A DNA stretch of 64,000 bases from Gp1-AA122 sp036378535 (lineage in GTDB: Bacteria > Acidobacteriota > Terriglobia > Terriglobales > Acidobacteriaceae). Positions 50,326-60,300 of the stretch are shown in pieces. The notes below the pieces were generated by a model. The model was given only the letters and a program-made list of their open reading frames with translations. It had not been told where the DNA came from and searched no databases. The DNA lies in the NCBI GenBank assembly GCA_036378535.1, contig DASUWH010000016.1, positions 62,001 to 126,000 on the forward strand, read 5' to 3'. The translations under genes were made by a program, and so were the position numbers. Each line of letters begins with the position of its first letter. The first letter of the stretch is position 1.

Positions 50326-51048
50326 ATGAGACTCAAGGGCTTGATCATGTGCCGGAATCCGCATACCGTGCGGATGCTGGCGAATGCGCTGGAGCAGTTC
50401 GACATTCGGCAGGATTGCTGTAGTTCGGCGCAGGAAGCGATTGAACTGGTGGCACGCGGGAACTACGCCGTGCTGGTTCTTGATTTTGATCTGCCCGACG
50501 CGGCCAAAGCCGCAAAATTCGCGCGCATGACGCCTGACCATCGCCGCCCCGTGATCTTCGGCATGATCGGCGCTACCACCGAACTCGAACAGACACTGCA
50601 TGCGGGCGTGAATTTCCCCCTCTATAAGCCGCTTCAACCCGAACAGCTGATCCATTCCGTGCGCGCAGCCTATGGCTTCGTTTGCCAGGAGCGCCGCCGC
50701 GCTCCACGCCACCCGGTGGAAACCGTGGTGTATCTCATGTTCGGAAAGCGCGCGGCTATTCCGACCCTCATGGTGAATTTGAGCGAAGAAGGGTTCTGTG
50801 TTCAGGCAGCGGACCCCTTACCCACGTTCGAAAAAGTCGACATTCACTTTCTGCTGCCGGGGACGCGGCGAGCGATTGAAGCCAAAGCCGAACTAGTTTG
50901 GACCGATAGCGCCGGCCGCGCCGGAATGTTCCTCAGCGAAATGTCAATTGCGACTCAACGCTTCCTGCGCAATTGGCTGGCGCGCCACGCTGAAAAAACC
51001 GGTGATCCAGCCCTGCTGCCGACCAACGCAGCCGCCGTCCTGGCCTAA
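50326..51048 (+). CDS. Pseudo-receiver plus PilZ domain protein
   Basis: A 240-residue protein. Residues 1-125 resemble a response-regulator receiver (VLVLDFDLPDAAKAAKFARM with D66-like aspartate, and YKPLQPEQLIHSVRAAY), but the acidic pair at the first strand is replaced by MCRN, so phosphorylation is unlikely. Residues about 130-225 form a PilZ domain with RRRAPRHPVETVVYL and NLSEEGFCVQ, the RxxxR and [D/N]xSxxG c-di-GMP-binding motifs. The start is at an ATG at 50326, although the ribosome site is weak. Confidence 0.8.
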   Translation: MRLKGLIMCRNPHTVRMLANALEQFDIRQDCCSSAQEAIELVARGNYAVLVLDFDLPDAAKAAKFARMTPDHRRPVIFGMIGATTELEQTLHAGVNFPLYKPLQPEQLIHSVRAAYGFVCQERRRAPRHPVETVVYLMFGKRAAIPTLMVNLSEEGFCVQAADPLPTFEKVDIHFLLPGTRRAIEAKAELVWTDSAGRAGMFLSEMSIATQRFLRNWLARHAEKTGDPALLPTNAAAVLA

Positions 51049-51154
51049 TTACCAGGCCACCCACCGCTTTTCACAATCAGGGAGCTCCATACTGACGCTC
51101 TGCGTCCAGGCGTCTCCGCGCACGCGTGCTAGACTCGGCCTTTCGAGGTGAACT

Positions 51155-52570
51155 ATTTCGCTCACTGATCCCACGGCCCTGTCCGCGCTGGCAATGGCGA
51201 ATGCGGTTCGCTGCAAGCAGATCTCGACACTTGAACTGGTGCAAGCTCACCTGGCACGAATCGAGAAGCTCAATCCAATCCTGAATGCGTTCGTGCAGCT
51301 CGATTCCGATCGTGCGCTAGCCCAGGCAAAATCAGCGGACTCGGCAATGAGGCGTCAGGTTGCGCTTGGTCCGTTACATGGCGTTCCCATCAGCATTAAA
51401 AGTTCGATCGAGGTTGCGGGCCTGCGTTGCGAAGCTGGAACCAGGCTTCGCGCCGGCTGCGTGGCGCAGAGCGACGCCCCGCTGGTAGCTCGTTTGCGCG
51501 CCGCCGGCGCCATCGTGCTGGGCGTCACCAACACCGCCGAGCTTCTGATGGCATGGGAAACGGACAATATCCTTTACGGGCGAACCAATAATCCCTGGGA
51601 TCTGACGCGCACTCCCGGCGGATCGAGCGGAGGCGAAGCCGCGGCGATTTCCTCTTGTTGCTCGGCTGCCGGAGTGGGTAGCGACGGCGGCGGATCCATT
51701 CGCGTGCCCGCTCACTTCACCGGAATCTGCGGCCTCAAACCGACCCCTGGCCGCATCCCCTCGACCGGACATTTTCCAAGTTCGGTCGGACCGTTTGCCT
51801 TGCTGGGCGTGGTCGGACCGATGGCAAGAACCGTGCCTGATCTGCAGACCATGTTTGAAGTCATGCAAGGGCCTGACGATGGCGATCCAGCATCGGCCCC
51901 GGTGCCCCTGCGACCGCCTGAATCGATACATCTAAAGCGGATTGGCTTCTTCGAGGACGACGGCCGCGCGCCGGTGACCTCGGCCACCCGGGCTGCCGTG
52001 AACACTGCCGCCTCGGCCTTAACCCGCGCCGGATTCAACGTCACGCCATTTCGTCCCAAGCGCCTGGAAGAGGCGCGCCAACTCTGGTGGAAATTTTTTG
52101 GAGTCGCGGGTGCGATGCTTCTCGGCCCCATGCTGGCAGGACACGAAGACGAACTGAGTCCGGTTCTCAAGCAGTTTGCCGCGTGGACCAGGGCGGAGCC
52201 GGCACATACAGGGCAAAGTCTTCTGGACACTTGGATCGAACGTGATGTGGTGCGCATGGACATGCTTGCGCAAATGCGCGATACCCCGGTTCTGCTTTGT
52301 CCAGTGGCGTCGGTGCCGGCATTCCGCCATGGCGAACGCAAGTGGGTCATCGACGGGAACACAGTCGAGTATCTCGACGCCTGGAGCTACTGCGAGTGGT
52401 TCAATCTGCTTGGCTTTCCGGCCGCAGTCGTGCCGGTCGGAATATCTCCCGAAGGACTGCCGATCGGAGTGCAGATCGTGGGACGGCCCTGGGAAGAGGA
52501 ATCCGTTTTGGCGGTCGCGGCCACCATCGAGCTTGAATGTGGAGGCTGGCGCAAACCGCCACCAGGATAA
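51155..52570 (+). CDS. Amidase-signature enzyme
   Basis: An amidase-signature hydrolase. The catalytic triad is Lys in GVPISIKSSIEVAG, the cis-Ser in TRTPGGSSGGEAAAIS and the nucleophile Ser in GSDGGGSIRVPA. Fatty-acid-amide, urea-derivative or amino-acid-amide hydrolysis are all possible. An ATG at 51194 gives 458 residues, but the frame upstream continues (ISLTDPTALSALAM) to an ATT at 51155 preceded at good spacing by GAGGTGAACT, and the extra residues look natural for the family. I annotate the longer, ATT-started form with this caveat. Confidence 0.85.
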   Translation: MSLTDPTALSALAMANAVRCKQISTLELVQAHLARIEKLNPILNAFVQLDSDRALAQAKSADSAMRRQVALGPLHGVPISIKSSIEVAGLRCEAGTRLRAGCVAQSDAPLVARLRAAGAIVLGVTNTAELLMAWETDNILYGRTNNPWDLTRTPGGSSGGEAAAISSCCSAAGVGSDGGGSIRVPAHFTGICGLKPTPGRIPSTGHFPSSVGPFALLGVVGPMARTVPDLQTMFEVMQGPDDGDPASAPVPLRPPESIHLKRIGFFEDDGRAPVTSATRAAVNTAASALTRAGFNVTPFRPKRLEEARQLWWKFFGVAGAMLLGPMLAGHEDELSPVLKQFAAWTRAEPAHTGQSLLDTWIERDVVRMDMLAQMRDTPVLLCPVASVPAFRHGERKWVIDGNTVEYLDAWSYCEWFNLLGFPAAVVPVGISPEGLPIGVQIVGRPWEEESVLAVAATIELECGGWRKPPPG

Positions 52571-52638
52571 TGCTTTTATACTATGACCGCCCTCGCGCAA
52601 AAGCGATAAGCTGATACACCGACTCACGTGCGCTGGCT

Positions 52639-55554
52639 GTGGGGCCAGCTCGCATCTTCGCCGAAATGCATTCATTCCCAGGTTCTGCCAAAGAACGACT
52701 GCTAACCGCTCTGGTTATTTTTCTATTCGCATCCGCGGTATACCTGTTCGCCTTTCCCCAGCCCAACGTCTTCTATGCAGCCGTCGTTCTGTTGCACGTT
52801 CTAGGCGGATTGTTGGCGAGTCTCCTGCTCATTCCTGTTTTGTGGCGGAGCCTTCGGGGTGGATTGCGCATCACTTTGATCGGCTGGCTGCTTTTTGCTG
52901 CCGGCGCGGTGGTCGGTGTTCTCCTGATTTACACCGGAACCCCGCGGCATGACTGGAACTGGCTTTATCTTCACATCCTGCTTTCCGTGGTTGCGTCAGG
53001 CATTTTATTTACCGGATGGGCAGGCGGTCGAGGCTGGATCGGATCAGGTTCCACGCCCTCTGTCGGACGCCTCGCGACGGTTCTTGTCGCGCTAGCAGGC
53101 TTGGGCCTCGGCTGTTGGTATCTGCGCACCTCTCGCTGGCAGAACAGCGCGCGTATCGTCAATCCGCCCGATTCTCCATCCACGATGGATGGCGAGGGCG
53201 ATGGCCCGCAAGGACCTTTCTTTCCCAGTTCCGCCCAGGTTTATGGCGGGCAGAAGATTCCCAGCAAATTCTTTATGGAATCGGACTCGTGCAAGCGCTG
53301 CCACGAGGATATTTACAAACAGTGGTACAGCTCCGCCCATCACTTCTCTTCCTTCAATAATCAGTGGTATCGCAAGAGCATCGAGTACATGCAGGACACG
53401 ATCGGCACTCGTCCTTCGAAGTGGTGTGGCGGCTGTCACGATCCCGCCGTGCTGTATGCCGGCAAGATGGATACCCCCATCAAACAATTCGTGCACGCCC
53501 CCGAAGCGCAAGCGGGATTGGGATGCATGATGTGCCACTCCATCGCGCGCGTAAAAAGCACCATGGGACAGGCGGATTTTTATCTCGAATATCCCAAGCT
53601 GCACGAACTCGCTGCCAGCAAAAATCCCATCGTGCGCCGCCTGCACGACTTCATGATTAATCTGAATCCGGAACCGCACCGGCGGGTGTTTTTGAAGCCC
53701 TTCATGCGAAATCAGACTGCGGAATTTTGCTCCGCCTGTCACAAGGTGCACCTCGATGTTCCGGTGAATCATTACCGCTGGATTCGCGGTTTCAATGAGT
53801 ATGACAACTGGCAGGCCAGTGGCGTTTCCGGCGAGGGCGCGCGCTCGTTTTATTATCCGCCCAAGCCGGCACAATGCGCCGATTGCCACATGCCGCTGTC
53901 GGCCTCCAGCGATGCTGGTAATGTTCGCGGTTTTGTCCACTCCCACCGTTTCCCAGGCGCGAACACCGCGCTGCCGACCGCGAACCAAGATCCCGAACAA
54001 CTGAAAGTGACCGAAGATTTCCTGAAGGATGGCGTGATGAGCGTGGATATTTTCGCGCTCTCTCCGGAACGCGCTACCGGCAAGGCCGTTCCCACTGCCC
54101 AGACCGACCTGGCTACGACCTTTGCCGTGGGCGAAGAGGCCGAATCGAGGATCACTCCCGCGGCCACAACCGAAGTTGCACCGCTGACCGCGCCCCTGAA
54201 CCGTGTGCAGCCAGTGGTACGCCGCGGCGACACGGTGCGCGTGGATGTGGTGGTTCGCACCAAGCGGCTCGGACACTTCTTTCCCGGGGGCACGGTCGAT
54301 GCCTACGATACCTGGCTCGAGCTTAAGGTCACCGATGACAAAAATCAGACCATCTTCTGGAGTGGCAGGGTCGAGGACAACGGCAAGGGTCCCGTCGAGA
54401 AGGGCGCCCACTTCTACCGTTCACTGCAGGTGGACGATCACGGCAATCCCATCAACAAAAGAAACGCATGGGCTACGCGCGCTGTCGTCTACGTGCACCT
54501 GATTCCGCCGGGCGCCGCCGACACCGTTCACTACCGTTTGCACATCCCCGAGAACGCGGGAAACAAAATCACCCTGCACGCTCGTCTCTGCTATCGCAAG
54601 TTTGCCTGGTGGGGCACCCAGTTTTCGTTCGCCGGAGTTCCTGATCCGAAACAGAGCAATCCCGATGTCACGCCCGATCACGACGACACGAAATTCCTCT
54701 TCACTGGTTCTCTACAGGGAGTGTCCGCCAAAGAAGAAAAAGTTCCCGATGTGCCGATCGTCGCCATGGCGGAGGACTCGGTTGATCTGGCAGTTGCAGC
54801 GCACACGGCTCATCCTCCGCAACCCAGGCTCGCCCTGCAAAAGGAAGATTGGCAGCGCTGGAACGATTACGGCATCGGCTTGCTCGCGCAGGGTGACCTA
54901 AAGGGTGCGGAAGCTGCCTTCGAGAAGATTACCGAGTTCGATCCCTTGAATACCGACGGCTGGGTCAACATCGGCCGTGCTGCCGTTCAGGAAGGCGACA
55001 TGGAACGCGCTCGTACCGTGCTCACGAAAGCGTTGGCGATCGCGCCCAATCTGGCTCGCGCAAATTTCTTCTACGCGCGGGTACTGCGCTCGGATGGAAA
55101 GTATCGGCAAGCGGCAGAACGGCTGCGCAAAGTCGCCGCCCAGTATCCCCGCGACCGGGTGGTGCGCAACGAACTGGGACGCATTCTCTTCCTCCAGCGG
55201 AAATATCAGGATGCCATCCAGGAATTTAATACCGCGCTGGCCGTTGATCCGGAGGACCTGCAGGCCCATTACAACCTCATGCTCTGCTATGAAGGCCTGG
55301 GCGATCAGAAACAGGCACACGAGCACCAGTTGCGATATCTGCGGTTCAAGGCGGATGAAGCGTCGCAGACGATCACTGGACCCTATCGCCAGCTCAATCC
55401 CGAGGACAATAACGAGCGGCAGGCGATTCATGAGCACGTCTCAGTTCCCTCGGCGGGAGTTATCCCAACTCACGGAGGGACGGCCGCTCCCGGCCGTCCT
55501 GCCGAGCGAACCGAGGTATATCCAAGAGTCACTTCTCCAGGGGCGTCCAAGTAA
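52639..55554 (+). CDS. Membrane-anchored pentahaem cytochrome c with TPR domain
   Basis: A 971-residue protein (GTG start at 52639; an ATG at 52666 is possible). Four or five hydrophobic segments (about 20-160) anchor it. A periplasmic cytochrome part has five haem motifs: CKRCH (218-222), CGGCH (263-267), CMMCH (296-300), CSACH (364-368) and CADCH (413-417), in the style of cytochrome c554/multihaem families. A beta-rich middle (about 500-720) and a TPR stretch (about 735-910) follow. The last about 40 residues overlap a palindromic repeat. It is joined by TAATG to a CRTAC1-like gene. Confidence 0.88.
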   Translation: MGPARIFAEMHSFPGSAKERLLTALVIFLFASAVYLFAFPQPNVFYAAVVLLHVLGGLLASLLLIPVLWRSLRGGLRITLIGWLLFAAGAVVGVLLIYTGTPRHDWNWLYLHILLSVVASGILFTGWAGGRGWIGSGSTPSVGRLATVLVALAGLGLGCWYLRTSRWQNSARIVNPPDSPSTMDGEGDGPQGPFFPSSAQVYGGQKIPSKFFMESDSCKRCHEDIYKQWYSSAHHFSSFNNQWYRKSIEYMQDTIGTRPSKWCGGCHDPAVLYAGKMDTPIKQFVHAPEAQAGLGCMMCHSIARVKSTMGQADFYLEYPKLHELAASKNPIVRRLHDFMINLNPEPHRRVFLKPFMRNQTAEFCSACHKVHLDVPVNHYRWIRGFNEYDNWQASGVSGEGARSFYYPPKPAQCADCHMPLSASSDAGNVRGFVHSHRFPGANTALPTANQDPEQLKVTEDFLKDGVMSVDIFALSPERATGKAVPTAQTDLATTFAVGEEAESRITPAATTEVAPLTAPLNRVQPVVRRGDTVRVDVVVRTKRLGHFFPGGTVDAYDTWLELKVTDDKNQTIFWSGRVEDNGKGPVEKGAHFYRSLQVDDHGNPINKRNAWATRAVVYVHLIPPGAADTVHYRLHIPENAGNKITLHARLCYRKFAWWGTQFSFAGVPDPKQSNPDVTPDHDDTKFLFTGSLQGVSAKEEKVPDVPIVAMAEDSVDLAVAAHTAHPPQPRLALQKEDWQRWNDYGIGLLAQGDLKGAEAAFEKITEFDPLNTDGWVNIGRAAVQEGDMERARTVLTKALAIAPNLARANFFYARVLRSDGKYRQAAERLRKVAAQYPRDRVVRNELGRILFLQRKYQDAIQEFNTALAVDPEDLQAHYNLMLCYEGLGDQKQAHEHQLRYLRFKADEASQTITGPYRQLNPEDNNERQAIHEHVSVPSAGVIPTHGGTAAPGRPAERTEVYPRVTSPGASK
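55478..55499. repeat. Perfect palindrome inside the cytochrome C-terminus
   Basis: A 9-base stem (GGACGGCCG / CGGCCGTCC) with loop CTCC, inside the reading frame of the cytochrome-TPR gene, coding for the GGTAAPGRP segment. It is the same family as those at 23428 and 43138. Confidence 0.7.
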
Positions 55555-57263
55555 TGCGTTGCTTCAAAGCTGCGCTGATAATTATTTTGCTGAGCGGAAT
55601 GATTCCTCTATACGGGCAGAAAATATCCTTCCGCGACATCACTGCCCAGGCCGGAATCAACTTCGTTCACAACAACGGCGCCTTCGGAAAGAAGTACCTT
55701 CCCGAGACGATGGGACCAGGCTGCGCCTTCATTGATTACGACAATGATGGTTATCCCGACATCCTGCTGGTCAATGGTGAGGATTGGCCTGGCCACCAGA
55801 AAATGGGGGCGACCACGCCGAAGCTTTACCACAACAACCACGATGGAACGTTCACCGACGTGACTCGCAAAGCAGGCCTGGCGATTCCGCTCTATGGAAT
55901 GGGAGTTGCTGTCGGCGATTACGACAATGACGGCTTCGACGATATCTTCATCACCGCGCTAGGACAAAGCCGCCTCTTTCATAACAACGGCAACGGCACC
56001 TTTTCTGACGTGACCAAATCGGCTGGACTGTGGGGACCAAATGAATTTTCGACCAGCGCCGCGTGGGTGGATTACGACCGCGATGGCAAACTCGATCTGG
56101 TTGTGTCCAATTATGTCCAGTGGTCCATTCCCGGCGACCTGTTCTGCACTTTGGATGGCACGCATAAGTCCTACTGCACGCCCGAGTCGTACAAGGGAAC
56201 CTCGGTACGCCTGTGGCACAACCTCGGGAACGGCAAGTTCGAAGACGCCACGCGGAAGTCTGGCCTCAATGATCCCACTTCAAAAAGCCTGGGCGTTGCG
56301 ATTCTCGATTACAACAATGACGGCTGGCCCGACATTCTCGTTGCCAACGACACGCAGCCGAACAAACTGTACCTGAACAAGCACGATGGAACCTTTGAGG
56401 AGCGAGGCGTTTCAGCCGGTATCGCCTTCAGCGAGGATGGCGTGGCGCGCGCCGGGATGGGTGTTGACGCGGCCGATTACGACCGCTCCGGCCATGCCAG
56501 CATTCTGATTACGAATTTCGCTAACCAGATGATTTCTCTCTATCACAATGAGGGAAACGGTTTGTTCGTCGACGAAGCGCCGCAATCGGAGGTCGGGCGC
56601 GCCACCCTGGTCACGCTCGGATTCGGCTGTTTCTTCTTTGATTACGACAATGACGGCTGGCCCGATATTTTTGTCGCCGACGGCCACATCGAAAACGAAA
56701 TCGAGCGCGTGCAAAAGCGCGTCAGCTACGCGGAACCGCCGCACCTTTTCAGAAATCTCGGCGCGGGCAGATTCAAAGAGGTAACCGAAGATATGGGCGC
56801 CACTTTCGCCTCCCCAAAAGTGGCGAGGGGCGCCGCTTTCGCCGACATCAACAATGATGGGTTTCTCGATTTGCTGCTCTCCACTAATGGCGGCGGGGCC
56901 TATCTTTTCCACAACGAAGGTGGGACCAATCGCAGCCTGCGCATCAAACTGGTGGGCACGAAATCGAATCGCGACGGCATCGGCTCGATGGTCCGCATCT
57001 CTGCGGGAAACGCCCGGCAATCCAAAATGCTCAAGAGCGGCTCCAGCTATCTTTCTCAGAGCGAGTTGGTGCTGACGTTCGGGTTGGGTGCGAGCACAAA
57101 AGCAGATTCGGTTGAGATCCAGTGGCCGAGCGGCCAGGTGGATAAGCTGTCGAACATCGCCGGCGATCAGACCATCACCGTGCAAGAGGCAAAAGGCATT
57201 GTCTCGACTCGGCCGTATAACCGGCAACGATCCGTACTCCAGCGCTTGCAAGCGAAACGGTAG
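55554..57263 (+). CDS. CRTAC1-like FG-GAP/ASPIC-UnbV secreted protein
   Basis: A 569-residue exported protein. After the signal peptide (about 1-21) come repeated FG-GAP/VCBS calcium-loop blades (FIDYDNDGYPDILLVNG, GDYDNDGFDDIFITALG, LDYNNDGWPDILVAND, FDYDNDGWPDIFVADG) that should form a seven-bladed propeller. An ASPIC/UnbV domain follows (about 455-545, LVGTKSNRDGIGSMVRISAG). Such proteins are extracytoplasmic and of unknown function. It overlaps the cytochrome stop (TAATG), so the two form an operon. Confidence 0.9.
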   Translation: MRCFKAALIIILLSGMIPLYGQKISFRDITAQAGINFVHNNGAFGKKYLPETMGPGCAFIDYDNDGYPDILLVNGEDWPGHQKMGATTPKLYHNNHDGTFTDVTRKAGLAIPLYGMGVAVGDYDNDGFDDIFITALGQSRLFHNNGNGTFSDVTKSAGLWGPNEFSTSAAWVDYDRDGKLDLVVSNYVQWSIPGDLFCTLDGTHKSYCTPESYKGTSVRLWHNLGNGKFEDATRKSGLNDPTSKSLGVAILDYNNDGWPDILVANDTQPNKLYLNKHDGTFEERGVSAGIAFSEDGVARAGMGVDAADYDRSGHASILITNFANQMISLYHNEGNGLFVDEAPQSEVGRATLVTLGFGCFFFDYDNDGWPDIFVADGHIENEIERVQKRVSYAEPPHLFRNLGAGRFKEVTEDMGATFASPKVARGAAFADINNDGFLDLLLSTNGGGAYLFHNEGGTNRSLRIKLVGTKSNRDGIGSMVRISAGNARQSKMLKSGSSYLSQSELVLTFGLGASTKADSVEIQWPSGQVDKLSNIAGDQTITVQEAKGIVSTRPYNRQRSVLQRLQAKR

Positions 57264-57390
57264 CGCGCGGCACGGATTTTCACCGCTACTCCACGGATCA
57301 AGAAGCGAGGTGCGTCGATTGTGCGAGTCCCTGCGAAGCGGTGCCGGAGTTAGCAGCTTCCTCTGCTTTCTGCGATAGACTGACTCTTTC

Positions 57391-60300
57391 ATGAGATGGA
57401 CTCCTGTAATCGCGTTTTCCCTGGTGTTTTCGTTTGCCCTGGTGCTGGTGTCGGCGGCGCCGGAGAAAAAACCCGCAGCTCCAGCTATCGAGTCCGCTCG
57501 CCTGAACAATCTGGGCGCGGCGTACATGAATCAGCAGCTGTTCGAGAAAGGTCTGAAGTCGTTCGAACTAGCCTCCTCGCTGGACTCCAAACTTGTTATC
57601 GCCCGCGTCAATCAAGGTATCGCCCTCGCAAATCTGCAGAGAGTCGATGCCGCGACAAAGATCTTGCAAGAGGCGAGCCAAGAAACTCCCCGCGACCCTT
57701 ATGTCTGGTACAACCTCGGCCTGTTGTACAAGAATTCCGGCAACCCGCAGGCGGCAGCGGATGCCTTCAAAAAGGTCACCGAGATCGACCCTAACGATGC
57801 CGACAGCTGGTACATGCTGGGCACCGCCCTTCTGCAGGCGAAACAGATTCCCCAGGCCGAAGAAGCGTTCCAGCATGCGCTGAAGATCAATCCGTTGCAT
57901 GCGTCGGCGGAATTCGGGTTTTCCCGCGCATTGCAGGAATCCGGCGACACGCCGCAGGCCCGCGTTCACCTGGTCCGCTTTCAATACATCACAAAAAATA
58001 AGCTGGGAGCCCCCATGAGCCTGGCCTATGGCGAGCAGGGCAAGTATTCGCGAGCGGAGGAGTCTGGCACCTTCGTTCAGAGCGCGCCGCCGATGATCCA
58101 GGTTACTTTCAAGGATGAAACTCAATCCGCGGGCTTAGCCACCAGCGTGAGCACTGCCCGCTCCCAGGAACTGGCTCCCTTTCTCGGGCCAGGAGCTTGC
58201 TTTCTTGATTTCGATGGTGATGGCAGGCTGGATCTGCTTTTCGCCGATGGCGGCAAACAAGGAGGCGTATCGCTTTATCACAACTTAGGTTCCGGCCGCT
58301 TCGAAGATGTCACCAAGAAAGCAGGGCTTGATCCCGCCTTGCACGCAGTCAGCTGCGCCAGCGCGGACTATGACAACGATGGCGCGACGGATTTCGCGCT
58401 GGCCTTGCCCGACCGCGTGCTGCTCTTCCACAACGAAAAGAACGGCACCTTCAAAGACGTGACCGAAGCCGCCGGAATTAAGAACGATGGGCCGAACGTT
58501 TCTCTCACTTTCATTGATTACGATCACGACGGCGATCTTGACCTTTTTGTCACTCGTACTCTTAAGGATGCCACCGCCCCCGCTCCCGGAGAGCCCATCA
58601 ACTTTCCCAGTGGATTGTCTTTTCCGGGCAATCAGATGTGGCGCAACAATGGCAACGGCACTTTCACCGAGGTGACTTCAGAACTGGGTTTGTCGGCGGA
58701 TCCGAGCATGAATGCGATGGGGACCGATTACAACAATGATCGCGCAGTGGACCTGCTTGTTACCGATGTCAAGGGTCCCGTGATTTTCGAGAATCCGCGC
58801 GAGGGCAAGTTTCTAGCCAGGACTCCGTGGCCCTCTGCAGTCCCGAACCCCGTTCTTGGAACCGCGGTCCTGGATTTCGACCATGACGGCTGGATGGATA
58901 TTGCGTTCACCTCCAATCGTGCTCGCGGGCTGACACTCTGGCGTAATCGTCAAGCAAAGAGCTTCGATCCGGTAACACTGCCTGCCACGAATTGGGCACG
59001 CGCCTGGGGCGTTGCCGCGCTCGACTACGACAACGACGGCTGGATCGACCTGGCCGCAGTCGGCGAAACCAAAGACGGCAAGGGTGAAATCAAGCTTTTT
59101 CGCAATCTGGGCGCCGACGGATTCAAAGACGTGACCGCCGAGGTAGGTCTCGACAAAATTCAGCTGAAAAATCCCCGCGCTCTGATCACCGGTGACTACG
59201 ACGGCGATGGCGCTACTGACCTGCTCATCACTCAGAATCACGGTCCGGCCGTGCTGCTGCGCAATGACGGTGGAAACAAAAATCATTGGCTGCGGCTATC
59301 GCTGAAAGGCCTCAACGACAACAAGAGCGCGATCGGCACAAAGGTCGAAGTATTCGCCGGCGGCAACCGCCAGAAATGGGAGATCGCCGGATCCAATGGT
59401 TATTTGGGCCAGAACTCAACCGAGATCATCGCCGGCCTGGGAAAGGCGACGCAGGCAGATGTAGTTCGCATGTTGTGGCCGACCGGAGTCCTGCAGGATG
59501 AGATCGAAGTTGCTGCCGGCCAGCACAAAAACTACATCGAGATCGACCGCCGTGGGAGTTCCTGTCCGACGCTCTTCGTTTGGGAAGGTCATCATTATGC
59601 CTTGGTCGGCGACATGATCGGCGCGGCCGTCGTCGGACATTGGATTGCTCCGGGTCAGCGCAACATTCCACGCCCTGTCGAATATATGAAAGTCGATCGG
59701 AACGTGATTCGAGAGAAAGATGGCAAGCTGAGCTTCCGCTTCATGGAACCGCTGGAGGAAGCGGTTTACCTCGATCAGGTTCAATTGCTCGCCGTTGATC
59801 ATCCCAGCGACCTCGCCGCTTATCCCAACGAATACTTTGCCAGCAATCCGCCCTACCCGCCGTTTAAAGTGGTGTTCAGCCGTGATGCCAAACCGCCGGC
59901 GAGCGCGTGGGACGAGCATGGCCACAACCTCCTGCCTGATCTCTTGGCGCATCGCTTCGTCGGCGACTTCGATCTACTTCCCTTCGCCGGTTTCACCAAA
60001 CTGCACAGCCTCGAACTCGATCTCGGTGACGCCTATCGTGGCGGCCCATTGTGGCTGCTGATGCACGGCGAGATTGAGTACTTCACCGCGACCGGCATGT
60101 ATGCCGCCGATCAAGCGGGCCTGCAGCCCATTGCTCCCTATCTGGAAACGCTTGGGGCGGACGGAAAATGGAAACGCGTCATCGACGATATGGGCTTCCC
60201 TGCTGGGGGTGCACGTACCATGACCGCCGATCTCTCCGGCAAGTTGCCGGCGGGGACGAAGCGGATCCGCATCTCGACCAATCTGCAGATTTACTGGGAC

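Noticed and set aside
53092..54411. Open frame of 439 codons on the minus strand
   Set aside because: It is opposite the haem-binding part of the cytochrome, whose CxxCH motifs and family features are clear. No ribosome site or domain supports the reverse frame.
56412..57527. Open frame of 371 codons on the minus strand
   Set aside because: It is antisense to the CRTAC1-like gene, whose repeated calcium loops prove the plus-strand frame.
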